64,000 bases of DNA. It comes from Corynespora cassiicola. Lineage: Eukaryota > Ascomycota > Dothideomycetes > Pleosporales > Corynesporascaceae. The notes under the pieces were generated by a model. The model worked only from the letters and a program-made list of their open reading frames with translations. It had not been told where the DNA came from and ran no database searches. Below are positions 1-12,831 of this stretch, piece by piece; the stretch's first letter is position 1; each line of letters starts with the position of its first letter. Location of the stretch: assembly GCA_022059125.1 (NCBI GenBank), contig JAEUWY010000012.1:930001-994000 (forward strand). The letters run 5' to 3'. The translations under genes and the position numbers were made by a program.

Positions 1-1
1 A

Positions 2-97
2 GGCTTCAAGACGCACAAGGAGAAGGTTGAGGAGCTGAACAAGTATCTGAGCGGTCTCAGCGAACACCACGACATGCCCAAGATAGGACCTGGCTAA
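2..97 (+). CDS. 3' end of an unidentified protein-coding gene
   Basis: An open frame enters from the left edge and ends with TAA at 95-97, giving the last 31 residues of a protein. The tail is charged and probably helical (contains KEKVEELNKYLSGL) and ends in KIGPG. The frame has no stop and codon choice resembles the genes further right, so it is probably a real terminal exon. I do not recognise the family; the 5' part lies outside the window. An exon-intron boundary inside this stretch cannot be excluded. Confidence 0.5.
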   Translation, partial: GFKTHKEKVEELNKYLSGLSEHHDMPKIGPG

Positions 98-3000
98 CGC
101 GGGAGTTGCTGGACATGGGAGGGGGGTACAACGCATGAGAACGATCGATCAATTTTGGCATCAGCATGGAGTTTGGGGCTTCGGATATTGGGCGCGCTCT
201 TTGCGTAGGAAAATCACACGGGATCGAAAAGGGTGCGAGGAATATGGTAGCAGTCATGCGTTATGGCGGATGGCACCGAAAGCAGGAGAGCCTTGGACAG
301 TAGCGGGCGCACCCGCGCCATGGGCGCTTTTGGCTTTATTATTCTACGCAGCCTCAGTATTCCCTTTATCCAGGATAGTAAAAACACACAGACTTTCCAG
401 ATAAAGTGTATGGTTTTCCGTTATTTACGGTCTTGATGTTCGTGATAGTTCCTCTATTTGTATCGACTATGGATACTCACAGCGCATGCAATTCACAGGA
501 AGTGTGCCGTGGTCAAATGTAGAAATCTAGTATCGTCTTTATATCCTACAGTGAAGCGCATTACAAGATGAGAGATTCATGCTAGAGATCTTGGAATTTG
601 ACGTGATTGACTTGACTGGATTGGATTGACGCCAAAGAAACCGCGAAGCGGGAGCCCTTTGAAGCGCATGCTCGAAGGTAATGTGTAAGTATGTGATGAA
701 CAAGTTAGACGTGTTTCTAGGTAGCAAAGAAGCCAAAGGCTGGATAAATCTCCTTAATAACCAAGAAACTACTGTACCTTTACATGTGTTCACAATGATT
801 CTGGTACCTCATCCCACCTGAGGTTAAGCGCAAAGATATCAGCCAATGGCGGAGTCAGAATGACAACGCATTGGTCGATTACACAAACCGACGTAAAGCA
901 ACTGGAAAGGTAGAAACATGTAACAGTGAAAAACCCACCTAATTCCAAACCGTTGGTAAATCATCATCATCGTGTATGATCCACCCTGACTGTTCCCCGA
1001 CGGAAAACGGGAAAGAAGAACTAATCCCACCGTCGTCTGCAGGCTTGCACTTATTCTGAAGCCATTGACCTGAATCAACGCCTTCGCAGCCATTACAAAA
1101 TGAGCCAAGGCTTAGGCCTCAAACAGAGTTCCTAAAGCTTCCGATCCGGCGATGCCATGGGCCGGTGTAGAAGCATAATCTCGGCACGCAAAGCGAACCA
1201 GCAAAGAGGGGAACGCGGCTCGAAGACCTGCTCCGTGCCGTCTGAGTCGACGTTCCAGCCCTCTAGCTGCCCACTATTACCCCAGATAACTGAACAGTGC
1301 GTGTCGTGGTGGGAAAAACCTCACAGCTAGAACCCAACTATTACCCCATCGGATCCACTCTGGATCCGGAGTGCAGGTTGACAGCAAAGAGCCGCCCCGC
1401 CAGCTTCCCTGTTTACCCCAGACGAACACAGCGTCCGGGGACGTACGAGGTGACGGTGTCAGAACTATTACCCCAGAGAAACTGCGCTGGCTGTTTGGAT
1501 AGCGCCTCCGTCAGGTGAGACCTATTCCCGAGCTGTTGCGGCTACTTACCCCATAGAAACTGGGGTTTAGATTAGTCAACTGACGCAATTGGAGAACCAT
1601 TACCCCAGAAAAATTCGACCCTCTGCTTGGCGAGCGTGGCTGCCGTCTGCGGTCCTACGAATCGAGCGCAAGGTACATGGAAGACTTGCGTCTAGAAGAT
1701 GGACGGAAGCTTGTGGTTCCTTGGTTCCTTGGGCTCGCGTCGGGTACCTGAACTGACGACTTTTGCTTTCGGTCCGTTCGCTGACCCGAAGAACTGCCCG
1801 AGGGTAAAAAGTTTTCGGAGGGCGCAGACCATCTGGTATCTCTGGTGGATTTCTGAAAGATAAGAGACATGAATGGTCGGTAATAATAAAAGTACATAGA
1901 AATTCATGTGTGGGGTACTAGCGGAGATGGGTCGCGCGGAGTGGGTCGGAGCATCCTGACGGACGGACTTTTTGGAAACTCTTGGACGCCGGGGAATTTC
2001 GCGCAATCGCTCTTGTTCGGTCTCACAAAACACGCGGCGAATGCTTGAGTCTTTTGGCATTCGGAATGGAGCCGAGGGATGCTAGAGAGGATGATTTTCA
2101 GGTTGGCGGTAAGGCTAGGCTAGGAGGCCTACCGTTTCTGGAACCAGGGGTGAATGTTATCAAAGTCGGCCCTTCAAAAAGCTGTCGCCTGCATTGAACC
2201 ACACAGACGGATGGAAAATTTTCATTTAGGATTGTTCCTTAGGCAGTCGAGCAATTTCTGTCGTCGTGACACGGTAAGCATCGTGATACTGATAACGACG
2301 GGGCTGAGGGAACACCTCACGAGTCGCGACCGTGTGAGACCCACTCTCACCACTTGCCCTTCGAAACTCTGACCATTTCTTCTTACGTGAGGTATTCGAG
2401 CGTACGAAAGCTTGTGGACCCTTGGCACCGCTGTCAGCCCACTCGTCAAAGAAGGCCTCTGGGCATACGAGCCAGCCCTAGGCTGCGAGTAGCATGAATG
2501 CGAGAGGCACCCAGAAGGAGGGGTCGTCCGATAGCATGCCCCGCAAATTCATCAAGACAAGCCGTCTAGACAAGGGGCTGCGCCCGGCACGGCGATTCTG
2601 GGAAATGCTTGTGACGACTGCAGGTTGACTGCGGAGGCAGGGCCGAATCCAAGCGTCGATCGTCGTGTTCAGCTCTTCAGACTCGAAATTGCCGCCATCA
2701 CACAGAAACCACTCGCACCGCCCGCGGTTTGGATCGGTTGATAGGGGCAAGGGACGGAGCGCGGTCGATTCGTCACAGACGCACCAAGCGACTAATGGGT
2801 CTGCATGGCCCAATCTGCCTTGCTACGTTGTCAAGGGTGGCGGCAGTGCGTGTTGTGGCTTAAGAGACTGGCACGGCTGCAGCCATAGTGTTTGACTGCA
2901 TGATGGTCGCATGATTTGCTGCCTTCCCAACAGGCCGCCTGCTCACGAGCCCGTCGCCCGTCGCCCGTCGCCCATCCCGTTCGATGCTGCCTTCTTAGTG

Positions 3001-4496
3001 CGGCAATTCTTGCGCCATTCCAACATGGCCGGGGCAATGGTACTTTGTGCGATGGGATCCTTCTGCGGCCCCTGTCCCGCGAGGTGGAAAAGGAAGGCGG
3101 CTAAAGCCAGAACATGATCTAGTGGATGACAGTACGCGGCGTCGCCATGATGATGACAATATTCCATTTCGCACGTTTGGATTTGCGATTCCCGAATAAG
3201 GCAGGAGTGCGTCTTTGACACGAGGTTGGAGGAGGGGCTGGGTGACGCAGGCTTAGTGTCGGAGGCATATCAGGCGGCCTTGTCGATATGTACAGCGGAG
3301 GCGCTGGGCTACGCGGCGTTACTATTTCTGCACAGTCGAGGCGAAGATGCTCCCCATGTGCGCAGAGGAGCAGCCTCCGCTACCAGAGCGTCTGTAACTC
3401 TTGGTGTCGTGGATGTAGGTGGTCGTGACCGGCAGAAAACGTCCGTAAGGGTCTGCCAAATGTCCGAGGCACGATGGTGAACAGCGTCCGACTCCAAGAG
3501 GTGTGGCGATAGCTTGCTGCAGCGCGTTGAAAATTAACGCTAGAGAGCGTTCCAGAAGCATTCCAATTAGAGATAACGACCGATGGAACCAGCCAACAGT
3601 GTTGGCCGTGTTCTGCCCTCCAACTCGGACGCGAGGATCTGCCCGCCTGCCCAGAGTGCCCAGGTCGCCGTTGGTGCTTCTGCAAGGCTTGGGCACGAAG
3701 CTAATTTGCACACTGCGGGCGCAGTCCACGCCTTCCACTGCCCGCGATTTGCTGCTGCCGCGCTGGCTGGAGACTGCGAAACCGTCCTGGAAATTGTTTT
3801 GGCTCAGAACACCAGACAGTAAGGCCTCTGATCAACATCGCCAGTGACCAGGCACGAGGAGGCGTTTCAGCGCGAGCAAGCATCTGCGGAGTACCCCACG
3901 CCAATGTGCGTGTTCTTGGTGCAGCGGCTTGTCTGTGAGATGCCTGTCCGTGTGTTCGGGGCGGCGCTTCATCGCCAATGATCGTGCTCTCCGGCCAGCC
4001 CTCGAGGCAGCTCTTATCAACGGTGACCACCCAGAGTTTAGGCTATCGCTGCGATGGACGGGTAGCCCGCCCCTTCTGCTCGAACTGCCGGGGATCCCAT
4101 TTCGGCGCGACCATCCAGACCTCAGGCTAGCGAGGCCGCGGTGTATCCGAGTCCCAAGTGACCAAGTCCGGCCATCGACGCCGCCTGCACTGGACGCCGC
4201 GTGCCTGCTAGCTCCCTGCACGCCCGAGCTTATGCTGCACTGAGGAACGTAGGGGCCGGCCTAGGGTTGCACTGAGGGTGATACAGATGGCCGACCCGAA
4301 ATATTATAAGACATCCCTCGTGCTCCCGCCCCCAACCTTGCAAATCACAGAGGTATTACCCTCATCCATTTAATCGAGGCGTACAGCCCTCTTCTCTTCT
4401 CTTCCAGCGTCTTGCCTATTGTTCTCCCCCATAGGGATCCCGTTTACTGCCAAAGACAGCAAGACAGCTCGGCCCAAGGGTAACATACTCTTCAAG
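98..4496. other. 4.4-kb stretch without a recognisable gene
   Basis: Many short overlapping open frames exist on both strands here, up to 138 codons, but none shows a protein family motif, consistent splicing or a long run of coding-like composition. Visible structure: a cluster of TACCCCA motifs at about 1273-1610, a short CGTCGCC tandem near 2946-2970, and the probable permease leader from about 4300, where a TATA-like ATATTATAAG occurs near 4300-4310 and a pyrimidine tract ending in CCAG lies near 4390-4408. The rest looks like plain intergenic DNA. Confidence 0.6.
1273..1610. repeat. Cluster of six imperfect TACCCCA motifs
   Basis: The heptamer TACCCCA recurs at 1278, 1342, 1414, 1469, 1548 and 1601 (within one base), always on the plus strand and spaced about 54-78 bp. 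The matches often extend to CTATTACCCCAGAGAAACTG-like 20-mers, for example at 1465-1484. A seventh degenerate copy (CTATTCCCG) lies near 1522. Four copies contain CCCCAG, which fits the complement of the CreA consensus SYGGRG, but that consensus is short and common. No gene start is visible close by. Confidence 0.5.
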
Positions 4497-6358
4497 ATGG
4501 CAGACATTGGCCAGAACGAAAAAAGCCAATACGCAATTGGAGGCGGAGACTCAGCGCCCAGTGACAATGGCATAAAAGACATCGTCAACACCAAAGGCGG
4601 AGCTGTGGGTGAGGCTGCCGACATCTATGGCGATCTCCAGACGGCCGAAGAATTCGGATACGTCGAGCGAGGGTATGTCGATGCTTACAAACAGTACCAC
4701 CTGAAAACCTTGGGCTGATCACCTCTAGGCTCAAGTCGCGGCACATCCAGTTCATTGCGCTCGGTGGAACGATCGGTACTGGCCTGTTCCTCGGTATTGG
4801 CACCGCTTTCGCCAATGCTGGTCCTGTCTCCGTCCTGCTCGGCTACACATTCACGGGTATCGCCATCTTCGGCATGATGCAGTCGCTCGGTGAAATGTCG
4901 ACCTGGCTTCCCCTCCCTGGTGCTATCCCCCAATATTGCGCTCGCTATACTGATCCTGCTCTTGGATTTGCTGTTGGATGGAATAACTGTAAGATATTCT
5001 CCCACCGGTCTCAGTACCACTTCTAACCTTTCCAGGGTACCAATGCGCAATCACCCTCTGTGCTGAAATCTCTGCCGCCGCTGTCTTGGTGTCTTTCTGG
5101 GACCAAGAGGAAAAGATCAACCCGGCCGTTTGGATCTCCATCATCATAGTCATAATTGTTGTGTTGAACATCTTCGCTGTTTCCATCTATGGAGAAGCTG
5201 AGTTCATCTTTGCCAGTATCAAGATTATCACCATTCTTGGTCTGCTCCTTGTAGGCCTTGTCATCATGCTCGGCGGAGCTCCTGACAAGGATCGCCGAGG
5301 ATTCCGCTACTGGAAGGAGGGAGCCATGAAGGAATATGTCGGAACAGGAAACACAGGTCGTTTTACTGGCTTGTGGTCTACGCTTGTCAACGCCGCCTTC
5401 TCTTATGGTGGTGTCGAGATGGTGGCCGTTGCCGCTGGTGAGGCTGCCAATCCGCGCAAGAACATTCCCAAGGCCGTTCGCCGTGTCTTCTGGCGTATCC
5501 TTTTCTTCTACGTCTTCGGATCCTTCATCATCGGCGTAACAGTCAGCTCCAACAACCCCGATCTGACCAACGAGAACGCGAAGGGCGCTCAGAGCTCGCC
5601 GTGGGTCATTGCCATCAAGAGTGCTGGTATCCCCGTGCTTCCACACATCATCAATGCGGTTATCTTGACCTCGGCCACATCGTCCGGAAACGCCTTCCTG
5701 TATACTGGCTCGCGTTATCTGTTCGGAGTTGCTCAGAACGGACAGGCTCCTAGGTTCCTCCTCAAGTGTTCCAAGGCCGGTGTTCCGTACTACTGTGTCG
5801 CCATTACCGCCTCGATATCCTTGATTACTTACATGTCGGTCTCGACTGGAGCCAACACGGTTTTCCTTTGGTTCCAAAACCTCACTACCATTGCGCAGCT
5901 CTTTACATGGTGCTCCGTTTGCATTACCTATGTCCGGTTCCGTAAGGCGCTCATTGCCCAAGGAGTGGATCGTGACACGCTTGTTTTCAAGTCGCCATGG
6001 CAACCATACACTGCATGGGCTGCTTTCTGTTACTTTGCCTTGTAAGTCCAAATTGAATCCAGGTCCAGGCCTAGGCCTTCACTAATGGTATGTCTGTAGG
6101 ATCATCCTCTTCAACGGCTTCAAGGTCTTTACCCAAACCCCTTGGGGCTCAGATCAGCTCACCTCTTTCTTCACCGCTTACATTGGCGTTCCGATTTTCT
6201 TCCTCCTCTACGGCTTCTGGAAGATCTTCAAACGATCCAAGGTTGTGAACCCCGCAAATGCTGATATCTGGTCCGGAAAGGCGGCTTTGGATGCGGAGCA
6301 CTGGCCTGAGCAGATCCCTAGGAACTTCCTGGAGAAATTCTGGTTCTGGCTCTGTTAG
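4497..6358 (+). CDS. Amino-acid permease (fungal AAP/YAT family)
   Basis: Encodes a 566-residue plasma-membrane amino-acid/proton symporter of the APC superfamily. Predicted exons are 4497-4672, 4729-4988, 5036-6041 and 6100-6358; introns of 56, 47 and 58 nt restore the family frame. The N-terminus is cytosolic, followed by the signature GLKSRHIQFIALGGTIGTGL, the start of TM1, in which the GTGL segment takes part in substrate binding. GEMSTWLPLPGA and an EMVAVAAGEAANPRK segment, both typical of yeast Gap1/Dip5-like permeases, follow. About 12 hydrophobic segments are visible. The tail ends PRNFLEKFWFWLC; an aromatic-Cys ending is typical of Gap1-type permeases and a palmitoylation site there is likely. 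Substrate range cannot be read from sequence; a general permease is most likely. Confidence 0.93.
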
Positions 6359-7730
6359 TGATTTTCCCAACCGCGAGTCGGTCATTAAGGCGATCAGTCG
6401 ATACTGTAGTCATGGTGTAATAGAAAAACCATATTCCAAACATTATACCCTTAGGGAGCTCAAAATAATCAACATCTACATCTTCGAAATGATGCTGACT
6501 CATCGGTCTGTTTCCGTTGTTCTGTTGGTGTGCTGGTGCGATCAGATTCGGTCGAGTAAACGCGGCCCGACAGTGTGCTGGCTTTAATACCCAGCAGGCT
6601 GCAGGGGTCTTTTGGCTGATGGTAGTTTTTCTTCAAGTCAACGAGAGGTTTTCCCAGCGAGTTAAATGCCAGGTCCTCGCTATTTCATGGGCGGCCCAAG
6701 AGCGATGCACTGCATTCGAGCGATTGTGTGCTTTTCTGAGAGGTGCAACACAGGCAGGATGTTGCGTATGATGAGCGCAACGAATGCTTAGTCTCAGAAC
6801 CAAGGGCCCATGGACCTTTGCCCTTTTGCCTTCCAGGGCCGCTTAGGACTTCAAGGTACCGAGAAAATCATTGGGTAGCCAGAGGCTGCTTGTGCATTCC
6901 TCGTGCCGTGTGTTTGCGGACGGCGTATGTTCAAAATCAGTATTGCCTGCAACACCGGTGGGCTTCACATCACCGCCTCATCATGGCCGACATTTCTTGC
7001 GTATGTTCAGTAGATGTGAGTCTGGTAGCGAGAGAGGTGTAGGCTGACGGGTTGCACTGGTCTGGGTGAACCTTGGAAGGATGAGGCTGGGCGGGGAATC
7101 TGTCCTGAAGCAGTATAGCGCGACTGCTCTCAAAGCAACCTACTTTTCGTCCACGGATATAGGCACCGGGCACATACGCACGACACATCGTGCCTCATCA
7201 CCATTCTCGGTGAGATTGTCCCCGTTAACTGGCTGTTATTGCACTTAAACTGCTTGTCTTCGGGTTTGGCTTCCTCCAGAGCTGTCTGCGTCGACCGTTG
7301 TTGTCGCCGCGTCATCCCTGACTTGGCTTCGATCCACACGCGCATGATAGACGATAGGCATCAGCTTGGCCTCAGGTTGCAATTCTTGACATGGTTCAAC
7401 CCACGTCTTGAGCTCAGTGTAATTCACGATTCCTGGATCTTCGACATTGGTGGCGCTAGCCACGTGAACTTTACCAAGAAATCTCGGACCCGAAACTCGT
7501 CCATTTGGTGCGCGACGCAACGGAGCACAGAAATCTTCTAAACTCCGCTATTCCAAGTAAACAGCAGGATCCATTCCTCCCCACAGTTTTCAACCATTAC
7601 CAATTACAAACACGCTAGTCGATCAGCCGCCTTCCCAACTTCAAGGTGACTACTGCCTTGGGCGAATTGGGTAGACAGTTAACCTGGTATTTCCTCCCTG
7701 GGGTCTTGCAAGAGACGGAGGTACGTTGTC
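6359..7730. other. Spacer between permease and Zn2Cys6 gene
   Basis: Holds the permease 3' UTR and the promoter/leader of the next gene. Short frames on both strands lack family features. I see no RNA gene or mobile element. Confidence 0.6.
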
Positions 7731-10080
7731 ATGTCTGGTTCCGTTGGGCCGGAACAAACGCCCAAGAAGGTTCAGGAACAGCAATTGAACCGCGCCTGCG
7801 AAGCTTGCCGACTTTCCAAAGTACGATGCCTGGTAAACCCATCCTCAGGTTCTTCTCAATGCCAGAGATGTGCCAAAGCCGGGAAGGCATGCATATTTGC
7901 GCCCCCTGCCAAGAGGCGGCAAAGAAAGAGAACAGACGTTAGAGTCGCAGAGCTTGAAAAGGAGGTCAAGCAGATGCGTTCCCTTCTCAGAACCAACCAA
8001 ATATCGCCCTCTGAAGCCAGCGAGCATGAATCCATGGACGAAGATTCACCTGAACCGGAAATGCATACAGATACAGGAAAAACGAAATCCTCTACATACT
8101 CCAAAAGCAACGAGAGCAATGAAACTCCTCCTACTTTGAGTTTTGCAGACAAATTTCCGGATGAAAAGTTTTCAGACAGCCTCTGTCCTCCGCCACCCAA
8201 AGGGGATTGCAGTATGCCCAACGATTCACTGGGAGCTTCAGATATCGATATCGTGGACCGTGGACTTATTACAATGGAGTTAGCGGAAGAATTTCTCGAA
8301 ATATACCGGAAAGACTTGGTTGAAGACTGCCCTGGTGTGGTAATTCCGTGCGACTGGACCGCTTCCCAGCTGCGTTGCAAAAAGCCAGCCTTGTTTCATG
8401 CAGTCATGGCTGCTGCTGCACATTGCAAGGGGGCGGCACTATCGAATCGATTGCACGAAGAGATAATCTATCTCTATGCTCGATCGTTGTTTATCAAAGG
8501 AGAAAAATCTGTACAGTACGTCCAGGCTCTGCTTGTGACCGTCTCATACTATACGCCTCCAAATTCACCAGCGCAATTAATGATCTATCAATATGGGAAC
8601 ATGGCCGCCAGTATGGCTCTGGAGCTTGGATTGGCCACCAAACCCAGAACACACGAACAGCTACCCAAACGAGCTATCCGAGCACTCCAAAGGATCTCAT
8701 CGGCCGAAGAGCTTCTGGAAAATTGCCGTACTATCATCGTTCTATACGCGTGGACTGCTGGGTACGGGAGGCATCCCTGCTAAGATATTTGTACTGACCA
8801 GCTCCAGATTTGCCATGAGACTTAGACGGCCTACCATACTACAGTTCAATAGCTGGATGGAAGAAGCTCTCACTCTGCTTCAAAAGTCCCCACTAGTAGA
8901 CGACAGGAGAGTAGTCGCCTGGGTCAAATTACAAAGGATAGCCGACGAGGCCAACACAGCATTTGGCTTCGACGACGCAAGCACAAGCTTCAGTCTTTCC
9001 GAGCTTCGACTGCAAGTGATTCTACGTTATTTTGAGCGCAGAATGCGAGAATGGAAAGCTTCCATTCCGGACGACATCATGAGCATGGCCCTCACGATGG
9101 AATATCATCAAAACATCATATCCATGTGGGAGTTTGCCATGGACGGCGGCCGCTACGACGCTCCCGATTTTCGCAATCGGCATTTGACACTTCCTGCCCT
9201 CGATGACGACTGCGTCCAGCCCGAGACCTTGCTATCTCGATCTGCACTTCAGATCAACGCAACCATCCAATGCGTCAGCGCCGCGCACACACTACTCGAC
9301 TGTTTCGTCCAACTCCCAATCGACAAGCTAATGAAAGCCTCCAACGTAATCTTCGTACGCGCCATCTATGCACTCGTCGCACTCATGAAGGCAGACTACG
9401 CCGTGGGCACTGATGCCGAAGGCATGGGCCTCGTCCTCGTCTCCCAAGACCTCAATGTCGACTACTACCTCAACACCGTCATCCAAATGATCAGCGACGC
9501 CGTCGGCCCCCAGAAATGCCGCGTCCCCTCGCACTGGCTCTTCGTCCTAAAGCAGAAACTCAAGTCCTGGCACGACGAACACATGGCTTGGCGCAAGGCA
9601 GGTGGCCACCTCAAGCGCAGGAAAACGTTCCAGAAGCGCGACCAAGACGCCGCCGCCGCCGCACCCTCTTCTTCCCTCGCGGATGACAAACCGAACGTCA
9701 CAGGACAGCCTCGTCCCAAGCCCTTTGCAGACTTGGACGCTAACCCCCTCACCGCGCCGACCCCCACTCCCCCCCTCGCCCCCTTCACCATGCCCGCCTC
9801 GTACCCGGGCTGGCACTCGTCCTCGACCCCGACGAACGCGGGCGGCATCCCGCTCTCGAACGCTGCTGCTGCGTCCGAGGCGGCGGGGTTGAACATGCCG
9901 CCGCCGGGCTCCGACCAGGTCGCCTTCACGCCCGACATGGCGGCTTTCTCGGCGGCGTTCCAGAATGGCGATTTGTACCTCTGGAACGATATTAATGATA
10001 ATTTTGGGGGATGGATTCCGCCTGGAGGTACGCTTTATAGTGATATGCAGTTTGGGGGTGGAGTGAATCAGGGGATGTAG
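7731..10080 (+). CDS. Zn(II)2Cys6 transcription factor
   Basis: Predicted 767-residue nuclear regulator from two exons, 7731-8761 and 8808-10080, joined by a 46-nt intron that bypasses an in-frame TAA. Six cysteines at residues 23, 26, 33, 44, 47 and 54 form the binuclear zinc cluster (ACEACRLSKVRC then CQRC). A basic linker (KRRQRKR) and a short heptad-like helix near residues 70-84 (VAELEKEVKQMRSLL) follow, as expected for dimeric DNA binding. The centre resembles the fungal middle-homology region, and the C-terminus is Ala/Pro/Ser-rich with acidic and aromatic patches, a likely activation domain. The cluster resembles those of War1/Leu3-like regulators, but I cannot assign an orthologue or target. 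It starts at the first good ATG; convergent with CDC14. Confidence 0.88.
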
Positions 10081-10785
10081 GAGGTGGAGGGGTGTTGCTG
10101 ATGCGGGTATAGGCAGGTGTTGTATGTTTGGGGTGGGATATGGGGGTTTGGGGTGGAGATTTTGTATGATAGAGATGAGCGTTGAAAAAAAATTTTGTTT
10201 GAGAAGCGATGTCTCGATTATGTCTGGATATATAGGTTTCAAGTCTTAGACTATCCACCCTGGGCGGAGGCAGTGACATGGGACATCCAATCTCCATGTA
10301 TATTATATAAATCGAGTGGATTGCTCACCAAACAAAGCATGTCACGCAAGAGGATCTTTGATTATAAATTGGTAGAAGACGATTAAGACTGCGCTGTCAT
10401 TGATGTCATACACGTCATCAGCATGCAGCAAAAGGCCGCAAGATGGAAATAATTGAAACAGACTGGAGAGCACCGAGACAGATAGTACGTGGGAAATAAG
10501 AGAGACCAAAGCCCAAGAAACCCACCCGACCCGCACGCCAAATTACACGCCGACCTTGACAAGAACCCAACCCTTATTCACACTGATTGACCCTAACGCC
10601 TATCCAGATATGTTTGTGGTAGAGTGTGAAGAGAAAATTTTCGACGCAGTATAGGCATCAAGCCAACACAACAGACGCAAAGTCGTAATCGAAAGTTCGT
10701 GATGGAGAGGACTGACCCAATGCGCATTTCATGCCCAAACACCAATGATGCAAATGAAGACCGCACTTGACATTGGAAGAGCCTC
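10081..10785. other. Convergent 3' UTR region
   Basis: Lies between the stop codons of the Zn2Cys6 gene and CDC14, which point towards each other. AT-rich tracts (for example near 10185-10198) suit transcript ends. No gene is visible. Confidence 0.6.
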
Positions 10786-12831
10786 TCATGACTTGACGCG
10801 AGTGACCGAGCTGCCGTGACTGCCGACCCGACCGCTCGTCTTTCTCACGCCGCTTTTGGTTTCCGTGCTTCGCCTGGAAGGGCTGGAACGCGTCTTGCCA
10901 ACGCTTATGCTGCCATTTCCACTGCCACTCTTGTCACGAGATGGCGTTTTTGGCCGAGCACCAACCGGCGCCCTGTTTTCTACGTCGCTTTCACCACCGT
11001 AGTTCCAAGATGTATGTGTCATGGAGGTTGTCGTGGTTGTCATGCTGATCGCCCTTCTCTGCTTGTCCTTCAGAGTGGGTGATCGAGACGTCGTTCGCCT
11101 AGCGACTTGACGGAGATGGAACTCTTCATCGGTTTCACCCTCAAATTGCGTGAGTTCCGCCTTGTATTCGGTGCTTGACTTGGAGAAGGGCTCGTTCTCC
11201 TTGATCCGGTGCGGCGAGCGTCCAGTACCGCCGCCGTAAAGCTTGCTAGTCTTCCTCGGCTGCCCGGGTGTAGGTGCTGGCAGGTTGTCTTCCTGTACGC
11301 CAATGGTAGAGCCTCCAACATTGCTCCGCTCATTGGACTCTATCTCGCCCAAAGCGGCACGCTTGGAAGATCCGTTGGGAGGAGTAAAGGTCTGACCGTT
11401 GCTTGCCAGACGCTGCTTGCTCGGCGACTTGGTGGGGGTCGCGGGCATCATCTCGGCGAGCTTGGCCTTCATGGTATCCTCGTGCCACCACTCTCGGAAA
11501 GTGGCTTGGTTAAGGTGAAGCCAATGCTGTTGGGGACCGACGACCATTCCGGGGCGCATGAAGCGCATGAATGCGATGATCTCGTTGGCAGTGAAGGCGT
11601 GCCTGTAGATAAGGTAGGCGCCAATCAGGCAACCGGTACGCCCGAGACCAGCTTTGCAGTGCACAGCGATGCCCTTCTTGCGCACCGTTATCATCTCATG
11701 TGCGAGGTTGATGAACTGCCTCACTAGGCTGAGGGGCGGGCATGTGCCATCGTCGAAGATCATGTTGAGATGCTGAATGCCGAGCTTGGTGAAATAGGTC
11801 GAAGAGTAGAGTTCCGAATTGAGTCGCACAACAAGGCCAATGTTCCTCGCCGAAAAGTGTGAAAGCACGTTCTTGAAGGGGGTGGGAAGGGACGAGCGCT
11901 GAACTTCGGCGATGTTGCTGGGCAACGTCGAGTACATGGGCGAGGTCTGGGGAATCACATGGGTCGGCTGTACTTGAGGGGAAGCAAAGGCGAGGAAATC
12001 TGGTGTTACCCAGTTGAAGTCGCCCATATCGACTCGCTCGTACTTTTCGTATCTGTGCAGGGTTAGCCAAGACCTGGCGCATATTTTTTATATGACGACT
12101 TACTCCTCAAGACTGAAGTCCTTGAGTCCGCACAGACCCTCCTCCTTTGCCTTCCAGACGCCGTAGATGACGTCCTGGATGTTGAGCACGTAGTCAGCCT
12201 GGCTGTATCCTGCGTCGCGGAAGGGCATGCAGGGCGGATCCATCTGGGCGATTGGCGCAAGGGCAAGGTGGGGTGGCCATGACTGGATGAGAACCATGTA
12301 GCAGGCCAAAATGCACGCAGCGTTGGCGCGACCTAGATGGCTGTCAGCGAATGCGCATTTGGCAAGATTGCGGATGTCTCAACATACTCCTCGAGTCGGC
12401 GTTGCTCCAAAACACAACAGCGCGCTCCTCATTCGCGGGATCACCCAAAACCTCGTGGAGCTGCACGGCAAAGCGGTACAAGTGTCCAATGTGCAAAGGT
12501 CCAAAGTCGGCGTGGAAGGCATTGTACAAGAGAGTCCTGTCGATGGTGAAGTAGACGGGCGGGTGTGCCTTTGGGCCCGTGGCGGTTGGGCCGGGCTGAG
12601 CCTTGGACGAGCGCTTGGACGGCGACTGCTGCTGGCGCGGGTAGGGGAAGGGGGTGTTGGCATCGGGGGGATGCGTATACGAGGCCAAGTAGAGGCGGTC
12701 CTGGATGTACTCTATGACCTGTTTTGGCGGGCGTCAGAAAAGCAAAGATGGGACGAGAGGAGGCAGCGCACCTGTCCATAGCTGGTCGTCGAGGCGCGCG
12801 GCGTCTTGGAGGTCCGCTGGTGCGAAGACAT
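10786..12831 (-). CDS. CDC14: CDC14 dual-specificity protein phosphatase
   Basis: Predicted 628 residues from four exons on the minus strand: 12831-12772, 12718-12388, 12332-12104 and 12052-10786 (introns 53, 55 and 51 nt). The core is unmistakable. An N-terminal DSPn domain (QDRLYLASY, PLHIGHLYRF, DSRSRANAAC, QSWPPHLALAPIAQ, FRDAGYSQADY) precedes the phosphatase domain with the Cys-X5-Arg loop HCKAGLGRTG at residues 338-347; catalytic Cys is 339 and the Arg is 345. The Ser/Thr-rich basic tail of about 250 residues is low complexity, as in other fungal Cdc14 proteins, where it carries localisation and Cdk sites. In fungi Cdc14 reverses Cdk phosphorylation and acts in mitotic exit, septation and nucleolar release. 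The start was chosen at the ATG giving MSSHQRTSK. Confidence 0.95.

Noticed and set aside
3322..4243. Overlapping frames of 80-138 codons on both strands
   Set aside because: They are mutually overlapping, have no family motif and cannot be joined by introns into anything recognisable.
5023..6051. 342-codon open frame antisense to the permease
   Set aside because: It lies exactly opposite the largest exon of a clear permease gene and has no domain; openness follows from the codon bias of the sense strand.
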